Shown piece after piece: positions 16,175-24,561 of a DNA stretch of 43,183 nucleotides. Each line of letters starts with the position of its first letter. The first letter of the stretch is position 1. Under the pieces are notes generated by a model that did not search any database, was not told where the DNA came from, and saw only the letters and a program-made list of their open reading frames with translations. Origin of the DNA: UBA3210 sp963623095 (GTDB lineage Bacteria; Bacillota_I; Bacilli_A; RFN20; CAG-449); the NCBI GenBank assembly GCA_963623095.1, contig CAVFKD010000013.1:1-43183 (forward strand), given 5' to 3'. A program made the position numbers and the translations under genes.

Positions 16175-16420
16175 CTACTTATTTGCGATAATATATGCTG
16201 CAAGAGTATCAATGCTTCTGAAATGTTCTCTAGCAACACCAGTCATTGATAAACCAAATTCATCATCAATAAATGAGATAATTTCAATTGAATCGATTGA
16301 ATCTAAGCCAATTGATGTACCTTCAAATAATGGAGTATCGAAATTTAATACGCTTGGTTCAACTCCTAAATTTTCACAAATGAAATCTTTTAATTTTTGT
16401 TTTACTTCTACTTCGTTCAT
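16175..16420 (-). CDS. Acyl carrier protein, polyketide/aryl-polyene-like type
   Basis: 81 aa. The phosphopantetheine site is Ser41 in GLDSIDSIEI, preceded by FDTPLFEGTSI. This 'PLFEG...GLDSID' form is more like the ACPs that accompany KS-CLF systems (aryl polyenes, resorcinols) than the DLGxDSL of FASII ACPs. It lies directly upstream of the double ketosynthase but is separated from it by a terminator, so it may be made in excess. AAGGAT precedes the ATG. ACP identity is sure; pairing with the KS-CLF is inferred. Confidence 0.88.
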   Translation of the reverse strand: MNEVEVKQKLKDFICENLGVEPSVLNFDTPLFEGTSIGLDSIDSIEIISFIDDEFGLSMTGVAREHFRSIDTLAAYIIANK

Positions 16421-16588
16421 AAAATATCCTTTCTTAATAAACTAAAAAGTATAATTAACCTTTTTTCACATTTTAAATAATATCACTAAAAAAGCACTTA
16501 ATCAATATTTTTTAAAATACTAAAGTTAACATATAGTTAATAAATATATATTTTATATATTTTTATCGATATAAATACGAATTTTTAG

Positions 16589-18523
16589 TTATATTTTTTT
16601 AACTTCCGCGGAACAATCTTTAGTGTTAAAAGTTATTTTTATCGTATCACCTTTATAAACAGATGACATTTTTGCGTTTCCACCTTTTTTCTTTTCAAGT
16701 TTTGTTAGATCTTCATTGAAAGTCCAATCGATATCTGAATAATTTTGATATCCGGCATTAATTTTAAATTGCAATTGATTATTGTCTAATGAAGATGAAA
16801 TATAAATTGAAACAGTATAAGTATAATTACCTTCATATTTAAATTTATATAAACTTAGCTTATCTTCCGAATAATTACCCCAAGAGTTAAAATTTCCAAC
16901 AACGTATAAATTATCATATACTGTCTCATCTTCATCATCTGTATCTAAATTTAAATCAGATTTAATTGTTTTAACTTTTGAAGAAATATATTTAGAGAAT
17001 GAAAGATTTGATGAACTATATCCAAAATCATGTTCTTCATAAGTCGCTTTTGCAATATTTTCATATTTATCAAATGTATCTTCTTTGACCCAAGAAGATT
17101 CTATTAATTTTTCTATCATCTTCACGTAATTTGTTTTAGTTTCATTGTCATTTGAAGATAAAACAGTTTTTAAAATTAGCTTATTTCTTTGTTCACCTGC
17201 GAAGGTATTTTTGGAATAAATTCCTCCGTTAGTCAAGCCATTTTCAAAATTCATACCATCAGTTATTCCAAAGCAACGATCATTATCAAGAGGAATCATA
17301 ATCATTTTTCCATCTACTCTACGAATGTAAATCATATAGTTATTATAATTGTAACGATAATCATCAGGATTACCGATTATATAATTTACCGCGGATAGTT
17401 TTGCAAAATAATCCATATCGACAACTTTAGAAATTTGTTCATAAGTACCATTGTTAATAATTTTAAAAATATTTTTTAATTGGTCATCATTATAAGTTAC
17501 ATCAGTATTAGTTTTTCTTTCGTAGCAAGGAATATAAGATCCTGAAATATTTCTTACACCAACTCTTTTATTCGAGCAAGAAGATTCGCTCATATCGGAA
17601 CCTTTTCCATATAGTCCATCACCAACCCCATATGTGCATTTATAAAGATCGCCATAGTTTTGATTTTCTACACCAAAAGTACCTTTTTTCTCTTGTTTCC
17701 AACTAGGGGCATTTAAATAATTTTCATTATTTTGAAAAGCTTGTTTGATCAATCTTTTTTTCGCAGGTTCATATATATTGCATAATCCAAAAGAATACTC
17801 TTTCGAATTATTAATCATGGTGAAATTAGATAATCCAATTCTTTGAGAAATAATGCCATTTGCTTGATATAAATAACTCGCATAAATCTCTTTGATTCTT
17901 GTTTCATCATTATTTCGATTCCATTTAAAATCTAGTCCATTAAGGCCTAAAAATTCTCTTTCTGAATAATCATTATCTCCAATTTTAGTTTTCATCTCAT
18001 CAATAAAATCTTGATCATACATTTCTTGATTATCAAAAGTTTCATCAAAAGATAATTTATAATGATTTTGAGTGTTTATTTCACCATTATTTATAATATC
18101 TCTTCTTGATGTATTTCCTTTTTGCCTAATGCCAACATAATCAAATTCCCAAGAGTAAGTTGTCCCATAATTAGTTAATGAAATAATTACTTTATCCGCG
18201 ACTCGATATATGTCAGATTTATATCCTGTTTTATAATCACTTTGTAGTTTGTTTAATTCTGTATCACTTATATATACTTTTACATCCACATGGTTATATA
18301 AAGAAAATAAATCATCCGCGGTTACTTCATCTTTTGAACTAATTTTTCTATTGACAAAAGTAGGTTCTTTTAAATTAAAACTATCGTTATTTGTTGCTTC
18401 ACTAGAATTAGTTTCTTCGCTTGTAAATGAAGAATTATCGTTATTAGTTAAGGAAGAAACATTTGAATTCCCACATGAAACAATAAGAAATAAAAAAGAT
18501 AATATAATTAAAGATTTTTTCAT
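16589..18523 (-). CDS. CotH-family lipoprotein with a C-terminal carbohydrate-binding-like domain
   Basis: 644 aa. A signal peptide ends in the lipobox LIVSC (Cys17), followed by a Ser/Asn/Thr-rich tether. Residues about 75-480 carry a CotH kinase-like domain: VKVYISDTELNKL, GIRQKGNTSRRD (nucleotide-loop-like, compare the KGNSS of CotH), HYKLSFDETF, NGLDFKWN, and the acidic site NPDDYRYNYNNYMIY followed by MIPLDNDRCFG. The last 110 residues (NLYVVGNFNSWG, TVSIYISSSLDNNQLQFKINAG) look like a starch-binding/CBM20-48-type beta sandwich. CotH proteins phosphorylate spore-coat proteins in Bacillus; in non-sporulating bacteria such lipoproteins are of unknown role. It starts 9 bases after acpS with a perfect AGGAGG, so it is probably at the tail of the fru-pts transcript. 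The 168 bases beyond it are AT-rich, with no clear terminator. Confidence 0.78.
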   Translation of the reverse strand: MKKSLIILSFLFLIVSCGNSNVSSLTNNDNSSFTSEETNSSEATNNDSFNLKEPTFVNRKISSKDEVTADDLFSLYNHVDVKVYISDTELNKLQSDYKTGYKSDIYRVADKVIISLTNYGTTYSWEFDYVGIRQKGNTSRRDIINNGEINTQNHYKLSFDETFDNQEMYDQDFIDEMKTKIGDNDYSEREFLGLNGLDFKWNRNNDETRIKEIYASYLYQANGIISQRIGLSNFTMINNSKEYSFGLCNIYEPAKKRLIKQAFQNNENYLNAPSWKQEKKGTFGVENQNYGDLYKCTYGVGDGLYGKGSDMSESSCSNKRVGVRNISGSYIPCYERKTNTDVTYNDDQLKNIFKIINNGTYEQISKVVDMDYFAKLSAVNYIIGNPDDYRYNYNNYMIYIRRVDGKMIMIPLDNDRCFGITDGMNFENGLTNGGIYSKNTFAGEQRNKLILKTVLSSNDNETKTNYVKMIEKLIESSWVKEDTFDKYENIAKATYEEHDFGYSSSNLSFSKYISSKVKTIKSDLNLDTDDEDETVYDNLYVVGNFNSWGNYSEDKLSLYKFKYEGNYTYTVSIYISSSLDNNQLQFKINAGYQNYSDIDWTFNEDLTKLEKKKGGNAKMSSVYKGDTIKITFNTKDCSAEVKKI

Positions 18524-18532
18524 AAAATCCTC

Positions 18533-18847
18533 CTATTCATTCACTAATACAATACTTGTTACATAATCACCTTCATGGGATATAGATATACTCATTTCAG
18601 GATGATCTAAAACATAAGGTTTTCCAGTAGGTTCTTTTAAAATTGAATATTGTAAATACAATGGATCTTGTGTCGCTTTAAAAATAGCTTCTTTACAAGC
18701 CCAACGAACAGCCAAAAAAGTGGACTTAGAATCATCATTTAACTTATTAAATTCTTCTAACTCCACTTTAGTTAGTATACGATTTATAAAATTGTCTTTT
18801 TTGTTTTCAAATCTAGATATTCTAGTTAAATCAATTCCTACTTTCAT
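18533..18847 (-). CDS. acpS: Holo-[acyl-carrier-protein] synthase
   Basis: Transfers 4'-phosphopantetheine from CoA to the ACP serine; needed by the three ACPs in this window. 104 aa, slightly short for the family (about 115-125). Signatures: VGIDLTRISRF (Mg-binding Asp6), AVRWACKEAIFKAT (Glu of the second motif) and the C-terminal SISISHEGDYV. Follows ptsI by 44 bases and precedes the CotH gene by 9. Placed with sugar genes rather than with the fatty-acid operon. Confidence 0.93.
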   Translation of the reverse strand: MKVGIDLTRISRFENKKDNFINRILTKVELEEFNKLNDDSKSTFLAVRWACKEAIFKATQDPLYLQYSILKEPTGKPYVLDHPEMSISISHEGDYVTSIVLVNE

Positions 18848-18891
18848 AATTCACCTCATCGATGAATTAAGTTTAACATTTATTTAAGTTA

Positions 18892-20550
18892 TTATCTAGT
18901 TGAATTAACAAATGAGTCGATATCAACTTTGCTAGTATCAATTGTTGATATTTGTTTTCTTAGTTTTAAAACATAAGAAGGAGAAACTGATAATTCATCA
19001 ATTCCTAAACTTACAAAGAAAGGAACAAGTTTCTCATCGCGAGCCAATTCACCACATATTCCGACTGGAATATTATATTTATGACCATTTTCAATTGTGA
19101 GTTTTATAAGTCTTAAAATAGCTTTATGATGAGGATTAAATGTTTTATCCAATAATGGATTAACGCGATCAATCGCTAAAGTATATTGAGATAAATCATT
19201 TGTTCCAATTGAGAAAAAGTCAACATGTTGGGCTAAAACATCAGACATAATTGCCGCGGCAGGAGTTTCAATCATGATACCTATTTTCATATCAGGATTA
19301 AATTTCTCTCCTCTGGATGTTAAATTATTTTTTGCCAAAGTACACATTTCTTTAACAAATTCTACTTCGCTTAAAGAAATAATCATTGGTATCATAATCG
19401 CTAAATTACCAAAAGCTGATGCACGATATAAGGCAGTTAATTGGTCTAAGAACATTGAAGGACGATCTTTACAAATTCTAATTGAACGATATCCTAATGC
19501 TGGATTTTCTTCTTCAGGGAGATTGAAATAATCAACCTTTTTATCCGCGCCAATATCAAGGGTTCTAATAATAACTTCTTTACCCTTCATCGCTTCAACA
19601 ACTTTTTTATAATGAATGAATTGTTCTTCTTCAGTAGGATAAGTTTTGCTATCTAAATAAATAAATTCAGATCTAAATAATCCAATACCTTCTCCATCGT
19701 TTTTAATTACATTTTCAACTTCATAACTAGAAGCGATGTTAGAATATATTTTTAATTTCTTACCATCTAAAGATTTAGTTTCTTTGCCTCTTAATAAAGC
19801 AAGTTCTTTAATGTCTTTTAAATAAGATTCTTTAACCTTTGAATAATTTGTAATATCTTTTGATGTTGGATCAATTATCAATTTACCTTTTAAGCCATCA
19901 ATGATCGCAAATTTGCCATTTAAAGATGCATCAACATTGAAATCATCAATCGCACAAATAGAAGGAATTTCAAGCATTCTAGTTAAGATAGAAACATGAG
20001 AATTGATACTGCCTTTAACAAGGACTAAACCAATAAGAAGGTTCTTATCAAACTTCATTAATTCACTTGAAGGTAAATCATCTGCGATGATAATTGAAGG
20101 TTCTTTTAGCAATGTTAAATCTTCTTTTTTAGTTAGAATATCAATGATTTTATTTCCAACTTCAATAACATCTCTTGCTCTTTCTTTCATGTAAGAATCA
20201 TCCATTGATTCAAACATGCTAGAAAGTTGTTCACTAGCGTTTTTAACGGCAGTTTCCGCGGTTAATGAATTAGAAATACCTTCTTTTACTAAGTCTTCAA
20301 AATCAAGATCTTCCGCCATAAGTTTATGAGTAAGGAAGAGTTGTGCCTCTTCCTCACCTAAACGAATTAATGTATCTTGATAAAGCTTTTCTAAATCTAA
20401 CAATGTCTTTGAACGTGCTTCAACAAATCTAGCAAATTCTTTTTCTTCACCTAAGAATTCATTTTTAATTTCAGTTTTAATATCTTGGTAAACAACAAGT
20501 TTTCCAAGTGCGTATCCATCAAAGATACGTTTAGATGAATATTCTTTCAT
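18892..20550 (-). CDS. ptsI: PTS enzyme I (phosphoenolpyruvate-protein phosphotransferase)
   Basis: Takes phosphate from PEP and passes it to HPr; cytoplasmic. 552 aa, near the usual 570. The phosphohistidine is His185 in GSINSHVSILTR, the PEP-binding barrel includes GIGLFRSEFIYLD, RTLDIGADKK, NPALGYRSIRI, SIGTNDLSQYTLA and the catalytic Cys in GICGELARD. Starts 2 bases after the HPr stop with little ribosome site, so probably coupled to it. Confidence 0.96.
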   Translation of the reverse strand: MKEYSSKRIFDGYALGKLVVYQDIKTEIKNEFLGEEKEFARFVEARSKTLLDLEKLYQDTLIRLGEEEAQLFLTHKLMAEDLDFEDLVKEGISNSLTAETAVKNASEQLSSMFESMDDSYMKERARDVIEVGNKIIDILTKKEDLTLLKEPSIIIADDLPSSELMKFDKNLLIGLVLVKGSINSHVSILTRMLEIPSICAIDDFNVDASLNGKFAIIDGLKGKLIIDPTSKDITNYSKVKESYLKDIKELALLRGKETKSLDGKKLKIYSNIASSYEVENVIKNDGEGIGLFRSEFIYLDSKTYPTEEEQFIHYKKVVEAMKGKEVIIRTLDIGADKKVDYFNLPEEENPALGYRSIRICKDRPSMFLDQLTALYRASAFGNLAIMIPMIISLSEVEFVKEMCTLAKNNLTSRGEKFNPDMKIGIMIETPAAAIMSDVLAQHVDFFSIGTNDLSQYTLAIDRVNPLLDKTFNPHHKAILRLIKLTIENGHKYNIPVGICGELARDEKLVPFFVSLGIDELSVSPSYVLKLRKQISTIDTSKVDIDSFVNSTR

Positions 20551-20552
20551 AA

Positions 20553-20810
20553 TTATAAATTAGCTTCGAATACATCTTTAAGTGCTTTTGAAGCTGCTTC
20601 TTCATCTGCACCTTCAATTTCAATTAAAACTTCTTCATTAGATTTAACGCATAAACCCATAACACCAAAGATTCTTTTTAAATCAGCTTTTTTGCCTTTG
20701 TTTGTGATTGAAATATTAGAAGTATATTTTTTTGCTTCTGCGACAACAATGCCAGCAGGACGTGCATGAATGCCTTCTTTATCTTTAATAACGTATGTAA
20801 ATGATTTCAT
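20553..20810 (-). CDS. ptsH: PTS phosphocarrier protein HPr with Arg at position 46
   Basis: Carries phosphate from EI to the sugar-specific IIA. 85 aa from the ATG at 20810; a longer reading of 105 aa starts inside fruABC and is unlikely, since the fruABC stop and this ATG are joined (TAATATG). His15 in GIHARPAG is the phosphorylation site. The regulatory serine of low-GC bacteria (Ser46, in KSIMG) is replaced: the segment reads LKRIFGVMG with Arg46. So HPr kinase cannot make P-Ser-HPr from this protein, and classic CcpA-type catabolite repression through it is ruled out unless another HPr exists. Confidence 0.95.
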   Translation of the reverse strand: MKSFTYVIKDKEGIHARPAGIVVAEAKKYTSNISITNKGKKADLKRIFGVMGLCVKSNEEVLIEIEGADEEAASKALKDVFEANL

Positions 20811-20811
20811 A

Positions 20812-22815
20812 TTATTTTCTCTTTCCGATTCTAATACCTTTGAACTTACCAAGTTCTGGGTTTTCGACATCTTTCTTTAATAAGCTTAACATTAAAGCTG
20901 TAATAACTGTACCAATGACTAATGCAAGGATATAGAAATACCAATTGCCAACAACTGCGAATACGAATATACCACCATGAGGAGCCATTAATGTACATCC
21001 AAATACAACAGATAATAAACCAGCGACTGCTGCACCAACGACTGATGAAGAAATAACTCTTAATGGATCTTTTGCTGCATATGGAATTGCCCCTTCTGTA
21101 ATAAATCCAGCACCCATAACATAGTTAACCATTGCTTCTTTTCTTTCTTCTTTTGTCCATTTTTGAGGGAATAATGTCGCAGATAATGCAATACCTAGAG
21201 GAGGAACCATACCACCGATCATAACTGCCGCCATCATTTGATAACAATAAGTTTGATATGCAGCATCAGTTGAAGAAGCTGCGGCAGTTAACATCGCAGT
21301 ACCAAAGACATATGCTGCCTTATTAATAGGACCACCCATATCGATAGCCATCATACCTGCGAGTAATGCACCAAGTAAAATTGTTAAATTGTTACTACCT
21401 AACCAATTTAATGCGTTAGAAATACCAATATTGATATATGTAAATGGAGTGTTAATAACAAACATTACTAAACCAATTAATGCAACACCAAATACTGGAT
21501 AAATTAACATAGGTTTAATACCATCAAGTGATTTTGGTAATTTTGTTGTACATTTTTCTAATAATTTAATAATATAACCTGCAATAAAACCTGCAGCAAC
21601 TGCACCTAAGAAACCTGCAGTTGAACCTGTATCATTGCCAGATATTTGTACTTCAATTGAATAAGTTGAGACTGTCGCTAATGAACCACCGACAAAGCCA
21701 ACGGCTAAACCTGGTCTTCCAGCGATTGAGTAAGAGATAAACGCCGCAAGAACTGGAAGCATAAAGTTAAATGCAACACCACCAGTTGTCTTTAAGAACC
21801 AAGATACTGGAGTACCTGTACCAAAGTTACCATCAGTTGGAACACCTGCGAATGTATCAATCATAAATGCTAAAGCAATTAAGATACCTCCACCAATAAC
21901 AAATGGTAACATATGAGAAACACCATTCATTAAATGTTTATAAATTTGATGTAAAATTGATCCATCATTTTTAGATTCTTTCTTTGCTTCTTTTTGATTT
22001 GCGTGATAGACAGGTGCTTCATTATTAATTGCTTTAGTAATTAAATCTTTTGGTTCATGAATACCTTTACTAACTGTTGTTACAACGACATGTTTACCAT
22101 CAAATCTATCCATATCAACATTGACATCTGCCGCGACAATTATACCTTTTGCGTGTGCAATTTCTTCATCTGTTAATAGATTTTTAACACCGCCTGAACC
22201 ATTTGTTTCAACTTTACAAGTATAGCCTAATTCTTCCGCAGCTTTTTTAATTGCTTCTTCTGCCATATATGTATGAGCGATACCATTTGGGCAACCTGTA
22301 ACACCTAAGATTTCAGGATATTCAACGCTTGGGACTTCAGTTTGTTCTTCTTCGATACGATCTTTTTCAGCTTCATCAATAACTTTTAAGAATTCTTCTT
22401 TTGATGTAGCGTTAATTAAATTATTTTTAAAATTTTCATCCATTAATAAATTAGATAATCTAGCTAAAACCTCTAGATGAACATTATCTTCACTATTTGG
22501 AGCAGCGATTAAGAATAATAAATTAACTTTTTCGCCATCTAATGAGTCATAATCAACACCATCTTTTAATACCATCGCCGCTAATGCAGGTTTAGAAACG
22601 ACGTCAGATTTGCAATGAGGGATTGCAATTCCTTCTCCAATTCCGGTAGTTGATTCTTCTTCACGGTGATAAACACCATTTTTGTAAGTTTCAATGTCTT
22701 TAATAACACCACTTTTTGAAATTAAAGCAACTGCTTTTTCGATAACGTCATGTTTATCAGATGCACTTGCATTAATATCAAGAGTTTCACTTGATAATAA
22801 ATCTGTAATTTTCAT
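20812..22815 (-). CDS. fruA: PTS fructose-specific enzyme IIABC
   Basis: Imports fructose and phosphorylates it to fructose 1-phosphate. 667 aa. Domains in order: IIA (1-148) with His67 in IAIPHCKSD; a short charged linker; IIB (167-270) with Cys175 in GVTGCPNGIAHTYMAEEA; and membrane IIC (about 295-655), eight or more segments, with PFVIGGGILIALAFM and the substrate-site-like GGPINKAAYVFG and MGAGFITEGAIPYAAKDP. GGAGG sits 8 bases before the ATG. Second structural gene of the fru block. Confidence 0.95.
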   Translation of the reverse strand: MKITDLLSSETLDINASASDKHDVIEKAVALISKSGVIKDIETYKNGVYHREEESTTGIGEGIAIPHCKSDVVSKPALAAMVLKDGVDYDSLDGEKVNLLFLIAAPNSEDNVHLEVLARLSNLLMDENFKNNLINATSKEEFLKVIDEAEKDRIEEEQTEVPSVEYPEILGVTGCPNGIAHTYMAEEAIKKAAEELGYTCKVETNGSGGVKNLLTDEEIAHAKGIIVAADVNVDMDRFDGKHVVVTTVSKGIHEPKDLITKAINNEAPVYHANQKEAKKESKNDGSILHQIYKHLMNGVSHMLPFVIGGGILIALAFMIDTFAGVPTDGNFGTGTPVSWFLKTTGGVAFNFMLPVLAAFISYSIAGRPGLAVGFVGGSLATVSTYSIEVQISGNDTGSTAGFLGAVAAGFIAGYIIKLLEKCTTKLPKSLDGIKPMLIYPVFGVALIGLVMFVINTPFTYINIGISNALNWLGSNNLTILLGALLAGMMAIDMGGPINKAAYVFGTAMLTAAASSTDAAYQTYCYQMMAAVMIGGMVPPLGIALSATLFPQKWTKEERKEAMVNYVMGAGFITEGAIPYAAKDPLRVISSSVVGAAVAGLLSVVFGCTLMAPHGGIFVFAVVGNWYFYILALVIGTVITALMLSLLKKDVENPELGKFKGIRIGKRK

Positions 22816-22829
22816 GCTTTCCTCCTTCT

Positions 22830-23729
22830 TTATATCAATTTTTCTAATTCTTCAACTTTTTCTAATGTGGCCAAATTTTCAGAAAAAGCTGATGCACTTC
22901 CGCATGCAATTCCTCTTTTGAATGCTTTATTAATATCACCTGAACGATAGTATTCATCAATAAATCCTGCAACTAATGAATCACCTGCTCCTACGGTGTT
23001 AACAACTTTGCCTTTTGGAGATCTAGTTATTTTATATTCTCCATTTCCTTGAACAAGTAATGCACCATCTCCACCTAAAGAAACAATGACATTTTGTGCA
23101 CCTAATTCAATTAATCTTTTTGCATTATTAACCAACTCTTCATCATTATTTATCGTTACGTTAAATAATTCTTCTAATTCTTCTTTATTAGGTTTAACTA
23201 GTACTGGATGATAAGGTAACGTTTTTAACAAAGTATCTTTTGTTGTATCAACAATTAATTGAACGTGTTGATCTTTTATTCTTTCTAAAATTCTTTCATA
23301 AGTATTACTTGGTAAAGTATTTGGAATAGCTCCTGAAATAACTAATACATCTTTATTTGTTAATGTAGTTAGCTTATTAATTAATGTTTCAATGTCTTTT
23401 TCTTCTACTTTAGGACCTTGACCATTAATCGCAGTTTCAACCATACCTTTGATTTTAACGTTAATTCTTGTGTTTCCATTTAAATGAACAAAATCACTTT
23501 CAATATTGTGAGATTTCATTTCATCTTCAATATATTTACCAATGAATCCTCCAACATATCCCATCGCAACTGATTTAGTTCCTAAGTTAGATAAAACAAG
23601 TGAAACATTAATACCTTTACCACCAGGAAGCATTGTTTCTTTCTTCGTTCTATTAATTGCTCCAACATCTAATTTGTCTAAATCAACTATATAATCTAGC
23701 GCGGGAGAAAATGTAACCGTATATATCAT
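22830..23729 (-). CDS. fruK: 1-phosphofructokinase
   Basis: Phosphorylates fructose 1-phosphate to fructose 1,6-bisphosphate. PfkB/ribokinase fold, 299 aa: TFSPALDYIVDLD, GGKGINVSLVLSNLG, the SGAIP segment, VKPNKEELEELF, and the ATP/catalytic loop NTVGAGDSLVAGF (Asp is the base). It immediately follows fruR and precedes fruABC by 14 bases. Confidence 0.95.
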   Translation of the reverse strand: MIYTVTFSPALDYIVDLDKLDVGAINRTKKETMLPGGKGINVSLVLSNLGTKSVAMGYVGGFIGKYIEDEMKSHNIESDFVHLNGNTRINVKIKGMVETAINGQGPKVEEKDIETLINKLTTLTNKDVLVISGAIPNTLPSNTYERILERIKDQHVQLIVDTTKDTLLKTLPYHPVLVKPNKEELEELFNVTINNDEELVNNAKRLIELGAQNVIVSLGGDGALLVQGNGEYKITRSPKGKVVNTVGAGDSLVAGFIDEYYRSGDINKAFKRGIACGSASAFSENLATLEKVEELEKLI

Positions 23730-24479
23730 CTAATTATTCACCTCCAATACATTTTCTTTTTTATATTCTTCATTTGTTATTTTATCTGTAATTAATGTTG
23801 CTTCTTGGAATGAAGCAAATTTAACTCCTTGTTCAAATCCTAATTTGCTAGAATCCGCGAGAACATATGCTTTATTACTTCTTTCTAATGCAGTTTTTTT
23901 AATAATAGCTTCTTCATAATCTGGAGTTGTATATCCTTGTTTTAATGAAATTGCGTTTGAACCAAAGAAACCCAAATCAAATGTGAATCTTTTAATTGTT
24001 TCAATAGGGAAAGATCCAACAAATGCATCAGTTGATAATTTAATTTCTCCACCTGTTACATATACTTTATAATTTCTTTTCGTTAACTTTTGAGCGATTG
24101 TCATGGAGTTAGTAACAAAGATATTTCCATTAGATGAAATATAATCGCATAAGAATGATGTTGTAGTACCAGCATCGATATAAACTAAAGTATTATCCTT
24201 TATTAAATTTGCCGCGTACTTCGCAATTAATATCTTTTGTTCAACATTTAAAGAAGATTTTTCATTCATATTTAATTCAGTTAAACTTGAATTATTTTGT
24301 TTGATTGATTTTGCTCCTCCATGAAGTCTAATAATCTTTCCTTCTTTTTCTAAAGCAACTAAGTCGCCTCTAATGGTTGATTCACTAGAAGATGTCTTTT
24401 TCATTAATTCATGTAATGAAACATATTCTTTTTCATCAACAAGTTTTAATATCATTTCTAATCTTAAATTTCTAAGCAT
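23730..24479 (-). CDS. fruR: DeoR-family transcriptional regulator of the fructose operon
   Basis: 249 aa. N-terminal winged helix (1-60): YVSLHELMKKTSSSESTIRGDLVALEKEGKIIRLHGGA, the DeoR signature. The C-terminal sugar-phosphate sensor domain includes IAKYAANLI, VYIDAGTTTSFLCDYI, VTNSMTIAQKL and TGGEIK. First gene of the fru operon, so probably autoregulated, with fructose 1-phosphate the usual inducer for such regulators. Candidate sites upstream are three TATAATGA direct repeats at 10-base intervals (24535-24561). Confidence 0.92.
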   Translation of the reverse strand: MLRNLRLEMILKLVDEKEYVSLHELMKKTSSSESTIRGDLVALEKEGKIIRLHGGAKSIKQNNSSLTELNMNEKSSLNVEQKILIAKYAANLIKDNTLVYIDAGTTTSFLCDYISSNGNIFVTNSMTIAQKLTKRNYKVYVTGGEIKLSTDAFVGSFPIETIKRFTFDLGFFGSNAISLKQGYTTPDYEEAIIKKTALERSNKAYVLADSSKLGFEQGVKFASFQEATLITDKITNEEYKKENVLEVNN

Positions 24480-24499
24480 TAGGTATCACCTCTATTATC

Positions 24500-24528
24500 A
24501 GTATAAAAGCGCTTACATATTAAAGCAA
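24500..24528 (-). promoter_or_regulatory. Promoter of the fruR-fruK-fruA-ptsH-ptsI operon
   Basis: TTGCTT (24523-24528), exactly 17 bases, then TATACT (24500-24505) on the minus strand, about 20 bases before the fruR start codon, with GAGGTGAT in the leader. Confidence 0.7.
24504..24517 (-). promoter_or_regulatory. cre-like site in the fru promoter spacer
   Basis: TGTAAGCGCTTTTA on the minus strand, one mismatch from the Bacillus cre consensus TGWAANCGNTNWCA, between the -35 and -10. A LacI/CcpA-type repressor bound here would block the promoter. It is striking beside an HPr that cannot be serine-phosphorylated. Confidence 0.5.
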
Positions 24529-24534
24529 CAAAAA

Positions 24535-24561
24535 TCATTATTTTTCATTATAAATCATTAT
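24535..24561 (-). repeat. Three phased direct repeats, candidate FruR operator
   Basis: TCATTAT begins at 24535, 24545 and 24555, an exact 10-base period; on the minus strand this reads as repeated ATAATGA. DeoR-family proteins often bind short direct repeats one helical turn apart. The array lies just upstream of the -35. Confidence 0.5.

Noticed and set aside
5577..16420. The cluster as a dedicated aryl-polyene-type polyketide pathway
   Set aside because: The full acc set, birA, fabD and a FASII-type ACP, and the lack of aromatic starter or tailoring genes, fit fatty-acid synthesis better. It stays open because of the KS-CLF fusion and the unusual ACP.
16158..16445. Open frame on the plus strand opposite the polyketide-type ACP
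   Set aside because: Exact antisense of a clear ACP gene with a conserved Ser site and ribosome site on the other strand.
16526..16540. TTAAC-ATATA-GTTAA inverted repeat between the CotH gene and the leading ACP
   Set aside because: Five-base AT-rich arms are expected by chance in this composition and no promoter is clearly tied to it.
18249..18566. 105-residue open frame on the plus strand
   Set aside because: Antisense to the signal-peptide and tether region of the CotH lipoprotein, whose low-complexity codons leave the other strand open.
24535..24561. Phased repeats as a CRISPR or satellite array
   Set aside because: Units are only 10 bases, three copies, with no spacers; an operator is far more likely.
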